A stretch of 64,000 nucleotides of DNA from Alteromonas macleodii ATCC 27126 (GTDB lineage Bacteria; Pseudomonadota; Gammaproteobacteria; Enterobacterales; Alteromonadaceae): the NCBI RefSeq assembly GCF_000172635.2, contig NC_018632.1:2108001-2172000 (forward strand). Reading direction: 5' to 3'. The notes beneath the pieces were generated by a model that had not been told where the DNA came from, did no database searches, and saw nothing but the letters and a program-made list of their open reading frames with translations. The first letter of the stretch is position 1, and every line of letters starts with the position of its first letter. This document shows positions 18,930 through 28,781 of this stretch, in pieces. The translations under genes and the position numbers were made by a program.

Positions 18930-21749
18930 ATGCAAGAAAGCGTGATGAAAGCGTGGTGGGATTCCTCGCACATGGCAGGTGCCAACGCTGCCTATGTTGA
19001 AGAGTTGTATGAAACTTATTTAGAAGACCCGCAAAGTGTCTCTGAAAATTGGCGACAAATCTTCGATAACCTCCCCAAAGTCGATGGCGTAGAGTTAGAA
19101 ACCAATCATACAACAATTAAAAATCAATTTAGGCAACTTGCTGCGTTAGGGCCAACCGCCCGCATGTCTAGTCCGTCTGTGCCTTCTGCAAATGTTTCAG
19201 ACGACAGGCAAGTTAAAGTTCTTCAGTTAATCAATGCGTTCCGCTTCCGCGGTCATCAGCACGCAAACCTTGACCCGCTAGGTCTATGGAAACAAGAGCG
19301 TGTACGCGACTTAGAACTTTCTCACCACAGCCTTTCTGAGCAAGATTTCGATTCAGTATTCAATGTAGGTTCGTATGCCATTGGCAAAGATTCAATGCCA
19401 TTGGGTGAACTGTTTAAATCGTTAAACCGCACATACTGTGGCTCTATCGGTGCAGAGTACATGCATATTACCGATACTGAACAGAAACGCTGGTTGCAAC
19501 AAAAAATTGAATCTGTTCAAGCAAAGCCTGAAATTTCTCGCGACGAAAAGCTAGGAATTCTTAAAGGTCTTACTGCGGCTGACGGAATGGAAAAGTACTT
19601 GGGTTCTAAATTCCCAGGGGCAAAGCGTTTCTCTCTAGAAGGCGGCGATGCACTTATTCCTATGCTGAAAGGTTTAATCACCAAGGCTGGCACTGCAGGT
19701 ACCAAAGAAGTGGTTATCGGCATGGCTCACCGTGGTCGTTTGAACGTGCTAGTTAACGTATTGGGTAAAAACCCATCGGTGCTGTTTGATGAATTTTCAG
19801 GTAAGCACGACGACTCACTAGGCGCGGGTGACGTGAAATACCACGCAGGTTTCTCGTCTGACTTCGCGACTCCAGGCGGCAATGTTCACTTAGCACTAGC
19901 GTTTAACCCGTCTCACCTTGAGATTGTAAACCCTGTAGTTATGGGGTCTGTACGTGCACGTCTTGCGCGTCGCAATGATGACACGAATACAGTACTGCCT
20001 ATCACTATTCACGGTGACTCGGCAATTGCTGGTCAGGGTGTAGTACAAGAAACCTTCAACATGTCGCAAACTCGCGGCTTTGCTGTAGGTGGTACGGTTC
20101 GTATTGTGGTAAATAACCAAGTTGGTTTCACCACATCGAAGACTGAAGATACCCGTTCAACGCAATATTGTACTGACATCGCGAAGATGGTACAGGCACC
20201 GATTTTCCATGTGAACTCAGACGATCCAGAAGCGGTTGCCTTTGTTACGCAGCTTGCGCTTGAATACCGCAATAAGTTTAAGAAAGACGTTGTAATTGAT
20301 TTAGTTTGTTACCGTCGTCATGGTCACAACGAAGCGGATGAGCCAAACGCCACGCAGCCGTTGATGTACCAAAAAATTAAGAAGCACCCGGTTCCACGTG
20401 TTCTTTATGCTGACCAGTTAATAGCTGAAGGTGTGATTGAACAACGTGACGCAGACCGCTATCTTGAAGAATATCGTGAAGCGCTCGACCACGGCGCGTG
20501 CGTTGTTGAAGAGTGGCGTCCAATGACAGAGCACAGCGTTGACTGGTCTCCATATCTTGGTCACGACTGGGATACGCCTTACGATGGTTCGCTTTCAGTT
20601 GAGAAGCTCAAAGAGCTAGGTGAGTCAATCACTACTATTCCTGAAGAGCACAAGCTTCAGTCTCGCGTAAACAAGCTTTACCAAGACCGTAAAGCGATGG
20701 TTGCTGGCGAGAAAATGCTTGATTGGGGCATGGCTGAAAACTTGGCCTATGCAACTATCGTTGATGCCGGCGAAGATATTCGTATTACCGGTCAGGATTC
20801 AGGCCGTGGTACTTTCTTCCACCGTCACGCGGTATTGCACAATCAAAAAGATGCGTCGACATATATGCCACTACAGCATATTCGTGAAGGACAGGGCGAG
20901 ATCGAAATCTACGACTCTGTGCTTTCAGAAGAAGCGGTTATGGCATTTGAGTATGGTTATGCGACAGCGGAGCCTACGTGTCTGACTATTTGGGAAGCCC
21001 AGTTTGGTGACTTCGCTAACGGCGCTCAGGTTGTATTTGATCAGTTCTTGAGCTCAGGTGAAGCGAAGTGGGGTCGTTTGTGTGGCCTAACCGTTTTACT
21101 TCCACATGGTTATGAAGGCCAAGGCCCAGAGCATAGTTCTGCGCGTCTTGAACGATTCTTGCAAATGTGTGCTGACCACAACTGGCAAGTGTGTGTACCT
21201 TCAACACCCGCTCAGGTTTACAACATGCTTAGACGCCAAGTGGTTCGTCCAATGCGTAAACCACTTATCGTGATGTCACCTAAGTCACTATTACGTCATC
21301 CAATGGCTGTATCTTCGTTAGAGGAACTTGCAGAAGGCAAATTCCATAACGTAATTGGCGAAATTGATGATATCGATCCGAAGAATGTGAAGCGTGTTGT
21401 TATGTGTTCAGGCAAGGTTTACTACGATTTGTTAGACCAGCGCCGTAAAAATGAGCAAACAGACGTCGCAATCATCCGTTTAGAGCAACTTTATCCATTC
21501 CCACAAGAAGAATGCGCTAAAGTTGTGGCACAATACAGCCACGTAAAAGATTGGGTTTGGTGTCAAGAAGAGCCTCAAAACCAAGGCGCTTGGTACTGTA
21601 GCCAACACCATTTCTGGCAAGCAATTCCAGATGGTGCAAAATTAACATATGCAGGCCGTGATGCATCCTCGTCACCTGCAGTAGGTTATGTATCCGTTCA
21701 CAACCAGCAACAGAAAGCCCTGGTTGAAAACGCACTCACAATTAAATAA
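18930..21749 (+). CDS. sucA: 2-oxoglutarate dehydrogenase E1 component
   Basis: Thiamine-diphosphate-dependent E1 that decarboxylates 2-oxoglutarate and transfers the succinyl group to the E2 lipoyl arm. The 939-residue protein is close to the usual 933 residues. Seen are the N-terminal helix segment YLEDPQSVSENWR that docks on E2, GMAHRGRLNVL, and the HGDSAIAGQGVVQE segment of the thiamine-diphosphate site. The transketolase-like pyrimidine domain (GQDSGRGTFFHRHAVL) and the late segment with HGYEGQGPEHSS follow. It is followed after 9 bases by sucB. The candidate promoter at 18853 supports its own transcript start. Confidence 0.96.
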   Translation: MQESVMKAWWDSSHMAGANAAYVEELYETYLEDPQSVSENWRQIFDNLPKVDGVELETNHTTIKNQFRQLAALGPTARMSSPSVPSANVSDDRQVKVLQLINAFRFRGHQHANLDPLGLWKQERVRDLELSHHSLSEQDFDSVFNVGSYAIGKDSMPLGELFKSLNRTYCGSIGAEYMHITDTEQKRWLQQKIESVQAKPEISRDEKLGILKGLTAADGMEKYLGSKFPGAKRFSLEGGDALIPMLKGLITKAGTAGTKEVVIGMAHRGRLNVLVNVLGKNPSVLFDEFSGKHDDSLGAGDVKYHAGFSSDFATPGGNVHLALAFNPSHLEIVNPVVMGSVRARLARRNDDTNTVLPITIHGDSAIAGQGVVQETFNMSQTRGFAVGGTVRIVVNNQVGFTTSKTEDTRSTQYCTDIAKMVQAPIFHVNSDDPEAVAFVTQLALEYRNKFKKDVVIDLVCYRRHGHNEADEPNATQPLMYQKIKKHPVPRVLYADQLIAEGVIEQRDADRYLEEYREALDHGACVVEEWRPMTEHSVDWSPYLGHDWDTPYDGSLSVEKLKELGESITTIPEEHKLQSRVNKLYQDRKAMVAGEKMLDWGMAENLAYATIVDAGEDIRITGQDSGRGTFFHRHAVLHNQKDASTYMPLQHIREGQGEIEIYDSVLSEEAVMAFEYGYATAEPTCLTIWEAQFGDFANGAQVVFDQFLSSGEAKWGRLCGLTVLLPHGYEGQGPEHSSARLERFLQMCADHNWQVCVPSTPAQVYNMLRRQVVRPMRKPLIVMSPKSLLRHPMAVSSLEELAEGKFHNVIGEIDDIDPKNVKRVVMCSGKVYYDLLDQRRKNEQTDVAIIRLEQLYPFPQEECAKVVAQYSHVKDWVWCQEEPQNQGAWYCSQHHFWQAIPDGAKLTYAGRDASSSPAVGYVSVHNQQQKALVENALTIK

Positions 21750-21758
21750 GGAACAGTA

Positions 21759-23270
21759 ATGACAATTGAGATAAAAGTTCCGGTTCTACCTGAGTCAGTT
21801 GCCGATGCCACCATTGCAACCTGGCACGTAAAGGCCGGTGACGCAGTTAAACGAGACCAGAACCTGGTTGATATTGAAACTGATAAAGTGGTTTTAGAAG
21901 TTGTGGCGCCAGCGGACGGTACAATTGGTGAGATCCTAAACGAAGAGGGTGCAACTGTTTTAGGCGAGCAAGTTATTGCTAAACTAGAAAAGGGTGGTGC
22001 TGCTGCACCAGCTGAAGCTAAAACAGAAAGCAAAGCGAAAGACGATTCTAAATCAGATGCGGCTCCAGCGGCTTCTGGAAAAACATCTGATGTTAAAGTA
22101 CCAGTACTTCCTGAATCTGTAGCTGACGCGACAATCGCAACGTGGCACGTAGCTGTAGGTGAAGCAGTTTCTCGCGACCAAAACTTGGTTGATATCGAAA
22201 CTGATAAAGTAGTACTAGAAGTTGTTGCTCCTGCAGACGGTTCTCTTGCTGAAATTATCGCAGAAGAGGGCGCCACCGTAACAGCTGAAGAAGTGATTGC
22301 TAAATTTGTAGAAGGTGCAGCAAGCGGCGCTTCTGCTCCAGCAGCGTCAAGCGAAAGCGATGACAGTGACGAGAGCAGCGATGCGCTTAGTCCTTCTGTT
22401 CGTCGTTTACTTGCAGAAAAAGGTGTTGACGCAGCTAAAGTGAAAGGCACTGGTAAAAATGGCCGTATCACTAAAGAAGACGTAGAGAAGTACCTTAAAG
22501 GCGGCGACAGCTCAGCGAAGGCAGCGCCTGCTGCGTCTGAATCTGTTTCAGCTGACTTACCAACGGGTAATCGTACCGAGAAGCGTGTTCCTATGACGCG
22601 TCTTCGCAAGACAATTGCTAACCGTCTTCTTGAAGCGAAGAACTCTACGGCAATGCTAACAACGTTTAACGAAGTAAACATGAAGCCAATCATGGACCTT
22701 CGTAAGCAGTATCAAGACAGCTTCGAGAAGCGTCACGGTATTCGCCTTGGTTTCATGTCTTTCTACGTGAAAGCGGTAACCGAAGCCCTTAAGCGTTTCC
22801 CTGAAGTTAACGCGTCTATCGACGGTGATGACATTGTTTATCACAACTACTTCGATGTATCGATTGCTGTTTCTACACCACGTGGCCTTGTAACACCAGT
22901 ACTTAAAGATACTGACACACTAGGCATGGCAGGCGTTGAAAAAGGAATTAAGGAACTAGCACTTAAAGGCCGTGACGGTAAGCTGTCATTGGCTGAACTA
23001 CAAGGTGGTAATTTCACAATCACCAACGGTGGTGTGTTTGGTTCACTAATGTCTACACCAATCATTAACCCGCCACAGAGCGCTATTTTGGGTATGCATA
23101 AAATCCAAGATCGTCCAATGGCAGTTAATGGAAAAGTAGAAATTCTACCAATGATGTACCTAGCGCTTTCTTATGACCACCGTATTATCGATGGTAAAGA
23201 ATCAGTAGGTTTCTTGGTAACCGTTAAAGAGATGCTAGAAGATCCAACACGTCTACTTCTAGACGTATAA
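21759..23270 (+). CDS. sucB: 2-oxoglutarate dehydrogenase E2 (dihydrolipoyl succinyltransferase), two lipoyl domains
   Basis: Core succinyltransferase of the 2-oxoglutarate dehydrogenase complex, 503 residues. Order of domains: lipoyl domain 1 (about 2-77, lipoyl Lys43 in [10 protein letters not shown]), an Ala/Lys/Ser-rich linker, lipoyl domain 2 (about 111-185, Lys150 in the identical motif), a second Ala/Ser/Asp linker, the peripheral subunit-binding domain ([12 protein letters not shown], about 211-246) and the catalytic domain ending with the HRIIDG active-site motif. E. coli SucB has only one lipoyl domain and about 405 residues, so the extra domain explains the length. The two domains are nearly identical in protein but differ at many third codon positions. 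Confidence 0.95.
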   Translation: MTIEIKVPVLPESVADATIATWHVKAGDAVKRDQNLVDIETDKVVLEVVAPADGTIGEILNEEGATVLGEQVIAKLEKGGAAAPAEAKTESKAKDDSKSDAAPAASGKTSDVKVPVLPESVADATIATWHVAVGEAVSRDQNLVDIETDKVVLEVVAPADGSLAEIIAEEGATVTAEEVIAKFVEGAASGASAPAASSESDDSDESSDALSPSVRRLLAEKGVDAAKVKGTGKNGRITKEDVEKYLKGGDSSAKAAPAASESVSADLPTGNRTEKRVPMTRLRKTIANRLLEAKNSTAMLTTFNEVNMKPIMDLRKQYQDSFEKRHGIRLGFMSFYVKAVTEALKRFPEVNASIDGDDIVYHNYFDVSIAVSTPRGLVTPVLKDTDTLGMAGVEKGIKELALKGRDGKLSLAELQGGNFTITNGGVFGSLMSTPIINPPQSAILGMHKIQDRPMAVNGKVEILPMMYLALSYDHRIIDGKESVGFLVTVKEMLEDPTRLLLDV

Positions 23271-23293
23271 GACTTTCGTCTCACGGAATTGTG

Positions 23294-23362
23294 GTTAGGC
23301 GTTTAGCTTGTGTATGCTTGCTTTGCGCCTAACGCAACGCTGATATTTGCCCTATAATATCA
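23294..23362 (+). other. Two hairpins and a -10-like box between sucB and sucC
   Basis: An 8-bp stem GTTAGGCG/CGCCTAAC (23294-23301 with 23326-23333, 24-base loop) is followed by a 7-bp stem TGATATT/AATATCA (23341-23347 with 23356-23362). TATAAT at 23353-23358 lies within the second. No T-tract follows. The pair may be a processing or stability element, or mark an internal promoter for sucCD. Confidence 0.4.
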
Positions 23363-23422
23363 GTCAAACTAATCAAGTCGCATTTGCGGCTTTTGTCTTA
23401 CTAAAAATCGGATAGAAACACC

Positions 23423-24589
23423 ATGAATTTGCATGAATACCAAGGTAAGCAGCTATTCAAAGAATACGGTTTGCCTGTTTCTGAAGGATACGCAGCAGAC
23501 ACTGCTCAAGGTGCTGTAGAAGCCGCTGACCGAATTGGCGGAAACGAGTGGGTAGTTAAGTGTCAGGTACACGCGGGCGGTCGCGGTAAAGCTGGCGGTG
23601 TAAAGCTAGTTAAAAACAAAGACGACATTCGCGCTTTCGCTGAAAACTGGCTTGGCAAAAATTTGGTGACTTTCCAGACTGACGAAAACGGTCAGCCTGT
23701 GAGCAAAATCCTAGTTGAATCTTGCACAGATATCGCTAACGAGCTTTACCTTGGTGCAGTAGTTGACCGTACAACCCGTCGCGTTGTATTCATGGCATCT
23801 ACTGAAGGTGGCGTTGAGATTGAAACTGTTGCAGAAGAAACTCCAGAGAAAATCCTTAAAGCTGAAATCGACCCAATTGTAGGTCCTCAGCCTTATCAAG
23901 CGCGCGAAATGGCGTTTGCTCTAGGTCTTTCTGGCGTACAAATCAAGCAATTCACTCAAATCTTCCTTGGCCTAGCTAAGATGTTTGAAGAGCTTGACGT
24001 TGCGCTTATCGAAATCAACCCGCTAGTTATCAAAACTGACGGTAACCTACACTGCCTAGACGCGAAAGTAGGTATCGATGGTAACGCGCTATATCGTCAG
24101 CCTAAGCTGAAAGATATGCAAGATCCTTCACAAGAAGATGCGCGTGAAGCTCATGCTGCTCAGTGGGAACTAAACTATGTTGCGCTAGACGGTAATGTAG
24201 GTTGTATGGTTAACGGTGCAGGCCTAGCAATGGGTACGATGGACATCGTAAACCTACACGGTGGCAAGCCAGCTAACTTCCTAGACGTTGGTGGCGGCGC
24301 AACTAAAGAGCGTGTAGCTGAAGCATTCAAAATCATCCTTTCTGATGACAATGTTAAAGCGGTATTGGTTAACATCTTCGGTGGTATCGTTCGCTGTGAC
24401 ATGATTGCAGAAGGTATCATTGGTGCGGTTAAAGAAGTTGGCGTAGAAGTACCTGTAGTTGTACGTCTTGAAGGTACCAATGCAGAGCTTGGCCGTGAAG
24501 TTCTAGCGAACTCTGGTCTAGATATCATTGCTGCTGAATCGCTAACTGATGCAGCGCAGAAAGTTGTTGCTGCAGCGGAGGGCAAATAA
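23423..24589 (+). CDS. sucC: Succinyl-CoA synthetase beta subunit (ADP-forming)
   Basis: Beta subunit of succinyl-CoA ligase, which makes succinate and a nucleoside triphosphate. It has 388 residues, the same as E. coli. It begins with the ATP-grasp segment [19 protein letters not shown] and has [15 protein letters not shown] and the nucleotide-site EINPLV. The C-terminal [11 protein letters not shown], which contacts the phosphohistidine loop of SucD, is present. It overlaps sucD by one base (TAATG). Very strong codon bias. Confidence 0.97.
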   Translation: MNLHEYQGKQLFKEYGLPVSEGYAADTAQGAVEAADRIGGNEWVVKCQVHAGGRGKAGGVKLVKNKDDIRAFAENWLGKNLVTFQTDENGQPVSKILVESCTDIANELYLGAVVDRTTRRVVFMASTEGGVEIETVAEETPEKILKAEIDPIVGPQPYQAREMAFALGLSGVQIKQFTQIFLGLAKMFEELDVALIEINPLVIKTDGNLHCLDAKVGIDGNALYRQPKLKDMQDPSQEDAREAHAAQWELNYVALDGNVGCMVNGAGLAMGTMDIVNLHGGKPANFLDVGGGATKERVAEAFKIILSDDNVKAVLVNIFGGIVRCDMIAEGIIGAVKEVGVEVPVVVRLEGTNAELGREVLANSGLDIIAAESLTDAAQKVVAAAEGK

Positions 24590-25461
24590 TGTCTGTATTA
24601 ATTAATAAAGATACTAAAGTAATTTGTCAGGGTTTCACTGGCGGTCAGGGTACTTTCCACTCTGAGCAAGCAATTGCTTACGGTACGCAAATGGTTGGTG
24701 GTGTAACACCAGGTAAAGGCGGTACTGAGCACCTAGGTCTTCCAGTATTCAATACTGTACGTGAAGCGGTAGAAGCAACTGGCGCAACTGCAACAGTTAT
24801 CTATGTTCCAGCACCTTTCTGTAAAGATTCAATTGTTGAAGCTGCAGATGCGGGTATCGAGCTAATCGTATGTATCACTGAAGGTATCCCAACGCTAGAC
24901 ATGCTTTACGTTAAAGAATACGTTGAAGCTAAAGGCGTTCGCATGATTGGTCCAAACTGCCCAGGTGTTATCACTCCTGGAGAGTGTAAGATTGGTATCA
25001 TGCCTGGTCACATTCACAAGCCTGGTAAAGTAGGTATTGTTTCTCGCTCTGGTACACTTACGTACGAAGCAGTTAAACAAACTACTGACGAAGGTTTCGG
25101 CCAGTCTACTTGTGTTGGTATCGGTGGTGACCCAATTCCTGGTTCTAACTTCATTGACATCCTTCAGATGTTCCAAGACGATCCGCAAACTGAAGCTATC
25201 GTAATGATCGGTGAGATCGGCGGTACTGCTGAAGAAGAAGCTGCGGCGTTCATCAAAGCGAATGTAACTAAACCTGTTGTTTCTTACATCGCTGGTGTTA
25301 CTGCTCCTCCAGGCAAGCGTATGGGTCACGCTGGTGCAATCATCGCAGGCGGTAAAGGTACTGCTGATGAGAAGTTCAAAGCACTAGAAGACGCAGGCGT
25401 TAAAACTGTTCGTTCACTTGCTGAAATCGGCAAGGCGCTTCGCGAGACTACAGGTTGGTAA
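24589..25461 (+). CDS. sucD: Succinyl-CoA synthetase alpha subunit
   Basis: Alpha subunit of succinyl-CoA ligase, 290 residues. It has the CoA-binding Rossmann region [14 protein letters not shown] near the N-terminus, GPNCPGVI in the middle and the phosphorylated His247 in the loop [14 protein letters not shown]. The start overlaps the sucC stop by one base, giving tight coupling for a 1:1 complex. A strong terminator follows, ending the suc operon. Confidence 0.97.
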   Translation: MSVLINKDTKVICQGFTGGQGTFHSEQAIAYGTQMVGGVTPGKGGTEHLGLPVFNTVREAVEATGATATVIYVPAPFCKDSIVEAADAGIELIVCITEGIPTLDMLYVKEYVEAKGVRMIGPNCPGVITPGECKIGIMPGHIHKPGKVGIVSRSGTLTYEAVKQTTDEGFGQSTCVGIGGDPIPGSNFIDILQMFQDDPQTEAIVMIGEIGGTAEEEAAAFIKANVTKPVVSYIAGVTAPPGKRMGHAGAIIAGGKGTADEKFKALEDAGVKTVRSLAEIGKALRETTGW

Positions 25462-25485
25462 GCTAACGCTTAACAATTTTGTGAT

Positions 25486-25512
25486 AAAAGCCCGCTTTAA
25501 GCGGGCTTTTTT
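25486..25512 (+). terminator. Rho-independent terminator of the suc operon
   Basis: Stem AAAAGCCCGC/GCGGGCTTTT (25486-25495 with 25501-25510) with a short loop and a T-run, 25 bases after the sucD stop. Confidence 0.9.
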
Positions 25513-25658
25513 GTGCGCGCTTATTAACAACTCTGCAGAAATGCATGTAACAAAATTACAACTATCTGCCGTAAAAGCTCCGTATAATCCATATTGTGTT
25601 GTTAAATTACATAAAGGCCTGCATATCCTTTGTTAACGGCGTGTTGCACAAATTTTAT

Positions 25659-25672
25659 TGAATACGTATGCA
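25659..25672 (+). promoter_or_regulatory. Candidate LacI-type (MalR-like) operator, copy 1
   Basis: TGAATACGTATGCA, a 14-bp near-palindrome centred on CG (6 of 7 positions symmetric), 118 bases before the first TonB receptor. It lies inside a wider inverted repeat, TTGCACAA (25644-25651) and TTGTGCAA (25678-25685), whose midpoint is within a base of the operator centre. The identical 14-mer recurs at 30466, 41404 and 43490. The binding protein is inferred to be the LacI-family product of the gene at 48831. Confidence 0.75.
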
Positions 25673-25789
25673 GGCAATTGTGCAAACCCTAGGTCCTCTA
25701 TAGCATTATGCCGACGAGATGTATTGTCATTTAATTGTCATAAGAACAACAAAAAGACAACAACTATAACCGTATGGGACACCCGTTTT

Positions 25790-28651
25790 ATGAAACAATT
25801 TAAACCCAACCTAATTAAAGCTGCGCTTATTTCAGGCGGTATGGCGTTTGGTAGTGCACCAGCATTTGCACAAGATGCAAACACTGATGCTGTTGATGAA
25901 GCAAATCTTGAAGTAATTCAAGTTAGCGGTATTCGCGGCAGCTTACAGCGTGCTCAAGCAATCAAAATGGATAACACTTCAATTGTTGAAGCGTTATCAG
26001 CAGAAGATATTGGTAAGTTACCAGATACCAGTATTGCAGAATCAATCGCACGTCTTCCTGGTGTAACTGGTGAACGTCGTAACGGTCGTACAAGTGGTAT
26101 CTCTGTTCGTGGTTTTAACGAGAACTACGTTGGTACGTCACTGAACGGTCGTGAGCTTCTAGGTATGGGTGATAACCGTGGGGTTGAGTTTGACCTTTAT
26201 CCAACGGAAATCATTTCAAACATTCTGGTATACAAAACACCAGAAGCGGGCATGACTACCCAAAATATCGGTGGTTCAATTGACCTTCAAACGGTTAAGC
26301 CTCTAACGGCAGAAAGCACGTTTACCGTAAATGGCACGTTCGAGAAAAATGCTGAAGACTCTCCAAACCCAGATTTTGACAACGACGGTCATCGCATTTC
26401 TTTAAACTTTGTCGATCAATTTGCCGACGATACGATTGGTTTAGCGCTAACTGTTGCGAGCATGGAGTCTCCACGTCAGGAGCAACACTTCCGCGGTTGG
26501 GGTTACGCCACAGTAAACACTACACCAGAAAACACGTTTGACGATAACGGAAATCCTCTTTGGAACCCTCGTCGTTATGATGGTCAAGACACTGTAGACG
26601 TTCCTGATGGTACTGTTGTATTGGGCGGTCACGATTCATTCCAGCGTTCAGCAATGCTAGAACGTGACTCAATTGCCGCTGTAGTCCAGTGGGCGCCTAC
26701 CGATAAGCTCAATATTCAACTTGATGCGCTTTATATCGATTTTGTTGAAGACGATGTACGCCGTGGTCTTGAAGAAGGCGGTGCAGAGTGGGGTACAAGC
26801 GCTTACACAATCACTGGTGTTGAAAACGGTCTGGTAACTAGTGGTTACTCTGATGGTTTCTATAGCGTTGTTCGTAACGATGCGCGTCGTCAAGAAGCAG
26901 ACCTAACCACAGTAGGCATTAATGCTGAATACCAAATCAACGACTCTTGGACACTAGAACTAGATTACTCTACCGGTAAAGTTGAAAAAGAAATTATCGA
27001 TGTAGAAAGCTACTCAGGTGTAGGTCGTGCTGGTACTGAAGGCCGTCCAATTACTGCACGTAGCTGGGAAATGACATCTTCTGGAGTAATGTTCTCTGAC
27101 CACCCAACTATTGCACCAGTTGACCTTACCGACCCAACACTTATTAGCCTTGCTGGTCCGCAAGCATGGGGCGCACGTCCGTTACTTGAGTCTGATGCAC
27201 AGGATGGTTTCGTAAACCAGCCGCTTTTCGAAGAAGAGCTTGATACCCTTCGTTTCGACGTTAAAGGCTATGTAGATTGGGGTGTGGTAACAGGCCTATC
27301 TGCTGGTGTTGTATATTCTGACCGCTCTAAATCTAAAGACAATAACGGTGCTTACCTAACAGCGCCTTCATATCCTGGAAATGCTGCTATTCCTGAAGTG
27401 CTAGGCGTAACGAACCTTAACTTTATTGGAATTGACGGCGTGTTAGCGTACGACTCGCTAGGTCTTTTCGAAAGTGGTTATTACATTGAAAGCGATGCAA
27501 GCCGCGTTCAAAACGATCGCTTAGGTGATACTTACACCGTTGATGAAGAACTACTTACCCTTTACACCAAACTAGATTTGGAAATGGAAGTTGGCGATAT
27601 TTGGGTGCGCGGTAACGTAGGCCTTCAAGTAGTAAGTGCAGATCAAGAATCAACAGGTTTCTCTGCAACGTCTGACCGCGAAGGTTACACCATTGCTAGC
27701 CCTGTAACAGGTGGCGCAGACTACACAGATGTTCTTCCAACACTTAACCTTTCAGCAGAAGTGGCTGAGGGCCAGTTTGTTCGCTTGGGCTTGAGCAAAG
27801 TTATTTCTCGTCCGCGTATGGATGACATGCGTCCAAATACTCAGGTTACGTTCTCGTTCAACGATAACCAAATTACTAGCACTGAAATTGAAAATGGTCC
27901 ATGGGGTGGTAGTGCTGGTAACCCTGAATTGCGTCCGCTTGAAGCTAACCAGTTTGACTTAGCTTATGAGAACTACTTTGCAGATACAGGTTATGTAGCT
28001 GTGTCGTTCTTCTATAAAGACATTAAAAATTGGCACCGCAGCACGTCAATTGTGGCTGATTTCACAGAGTTTTATATTCCTGAGCTACATCAGGGCTCTG
28101 AAGGTCAAACTCCTGTATTGTTCACAGGTCAAGTAAGCAGTGTTCTTGATGGTTTCGAAGGCTTTGTTCGCGGTTACGAATTACAAGGTTCACTTCCATT
28201 TGACATGATCCATGATTCACTTGAAGGCTTCGGCTTGTTCGCAAGTGCAACCTTTATGGATGGTGAAGTTGACGCGGCTCCGGGTCAAACTGAAACACGT
28301 ATTCCTGGACTATCTGAAGAGTCTTACAGTATGACTTTCTTCTATGAGAATGCTGGTTTCGAATTCCGTCTTGCGGCAACAAAACGCGATCAGTACCTAA
28401 CTGAAGAACGTGGTGTTAGTTTGGCGTTAGTTGATGCAACGAAGCAAGGCGGTACGCTTGTTGATGCGCAAATTGGCTATGACTTTAGCGAGTCTGGTAT
28501 CGAATATCTAGAAGGCCTGCGTGTTACTTTACAAGCACAGAACCTGACCGATGAAGATGATATTCAAGCGTCAGCGGCTGACGGCCGTCAAATCACGCAG
28601 TTCCAAACTTATGGAACGAACTACTTGCTAGGATTTAACTACAAGTTCTAA
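25790..28651 (+). CDS. TonB-dependent outer-membrane receptor, probable maltodextrin uptake (copy 1)
   Basis: A 953-residue outer-membrane beta-barrel receptor driven by TonB. The signal peptide ends near AFA-QD (residues 26-28). A TonB-box-like stretch LEVIQVSG comes next, then the plug domain (about 55-170, with SIAESIARLPGVTGER and the SVRGFN strand) and a long barrel ending in a C-terminal aromatic residue (GFNYKF). I place the start at ATG 25790, where the signal peptide begins. The in-frame TTG at 25658 lies on the candidate operator and is rejected. It is probably controlled by that operator and belongs to the alpha-glucan locus. It is paralogous to the receptor at 30593. The substrate is inferred from neighbours, not from sequence alone. 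Confidence 0.88.
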   Translation: MKQFKPNLIKAALISGGMAFGSAPAFAQDANTDAVDEANLEVIQVSGIRGSLQRAQAIKMDNTSIVEALSAEDIGKLPDTSIAESIARLPGVTGERRNGRTSGISVRGFNENYVGTSLNGRELLGMGDNRGVEFDLYPTEIISNILVYKTPEAGMTTQNIGGSIDLQTVKPLTAESTFTVNGTFEKNAEDSPNPDFDNDGHRISLNFVDQFADDTIGLALTVASMESPRQEQHFRGWGYATVNTTPENTFDDNGNPLWNPRRYDGQDTVDVPDGTVVLGGHDSFQRSAMLERDSIAAVVQWAPTDKLNIQLDALYIDFVEDDVRRGLEEGGAEWGTSAYTITGVENGLVTSGYSDGFYSVVRNDARRQEADLTTVGINAEYQINDSWTLELDYSTGKVEKEIIDVESYSGVGRAGTEGRPITARSWEMTSSGVMFSDHPTIAPVDLTDPTLISLAGPQAWGARPLLESDAQDGFVNQPLFEEELDTLRFDVKGYVDWGVVTGLSAGVVYSDRSKSKDNNGAYLTAPSYPGNAAIPEVLGVTNLNFIGIDGVLAYDSLGLFESGYYIESDASRVQNDRLGDTYTVDEELLTLYTKLDLEMEVGDIWVRGNVGLQVVSADQESTGFSATSDREGYTIASPVTGGADYTDVLPTLNLSAEVAEGQFVRLGLSKVISRPRMDDMRPNTQVTFSFNDNQITSTEIENGPWGGSAGNPELRPLEANQFDLAYENYFADTGYVAVSFFYKDIKNWHRSTSIVADFTEFYIPELHQGSEGQTPVLFTGQVSSVLDGFEGFVRGYELQGSLPFDMIHDSLEGFGLFASATFMDGEVDAAPGQTETRIPGLSEESYSMTFFYENAGFEFRLAATKRDQYLTEERGVSLALVDATKQGGTLVDAQIGYDFSESGIEYLEGLRVTLQAQNLTDEDDIQASAADGRQITQFQTYGTNYLLGFNYKF

Positions 28652-28666
28652 TTTCTTCGTGTGTGT

Positions 28667-28734
28667 AAAGCCACCTGCTGCTTTTTGTTTTAGCTTGTGC
28701 TAAAAGAGAGAGCAAATGGTGGCTTTTCTTTTTG
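28667..28734 (+). terminator. Branched terminator hairpin after TonB receptor 1
   Basis: Outer stem AAAGCCACC/GGTGGCTTT (28667-28675 with 28718-28726) encloses an inner stem TTTTAGC/GCTAAAA and is followed by a T-rich tract. It may reduce rather than block read-through into the halogenase-family gene 48 bases on. Confidence 0.65.
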
Positions 28735-28781
28735 TATGAAAGGAACCCTTCAAAATTTTTGGTACGAATTGCGAGAAGTTT

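Noticed and set aside
21698..22693. A 331-codon open frame on the minus strand inside sucB
   Set aside because: It is antisense to a certain, highly expressed gene. Its composition (runs of Ser, Ala, Thr) is what strong codon bias on the other strand produces, and no family motif is seen.
25658..25789. A 44-codon N-terminal extension of TonB receptor 1 from TTG 25658
   Set aside because: It would overlap the candidate operator and place the signal peptide in the interior; the ATG at 25790 gives a normal leader.
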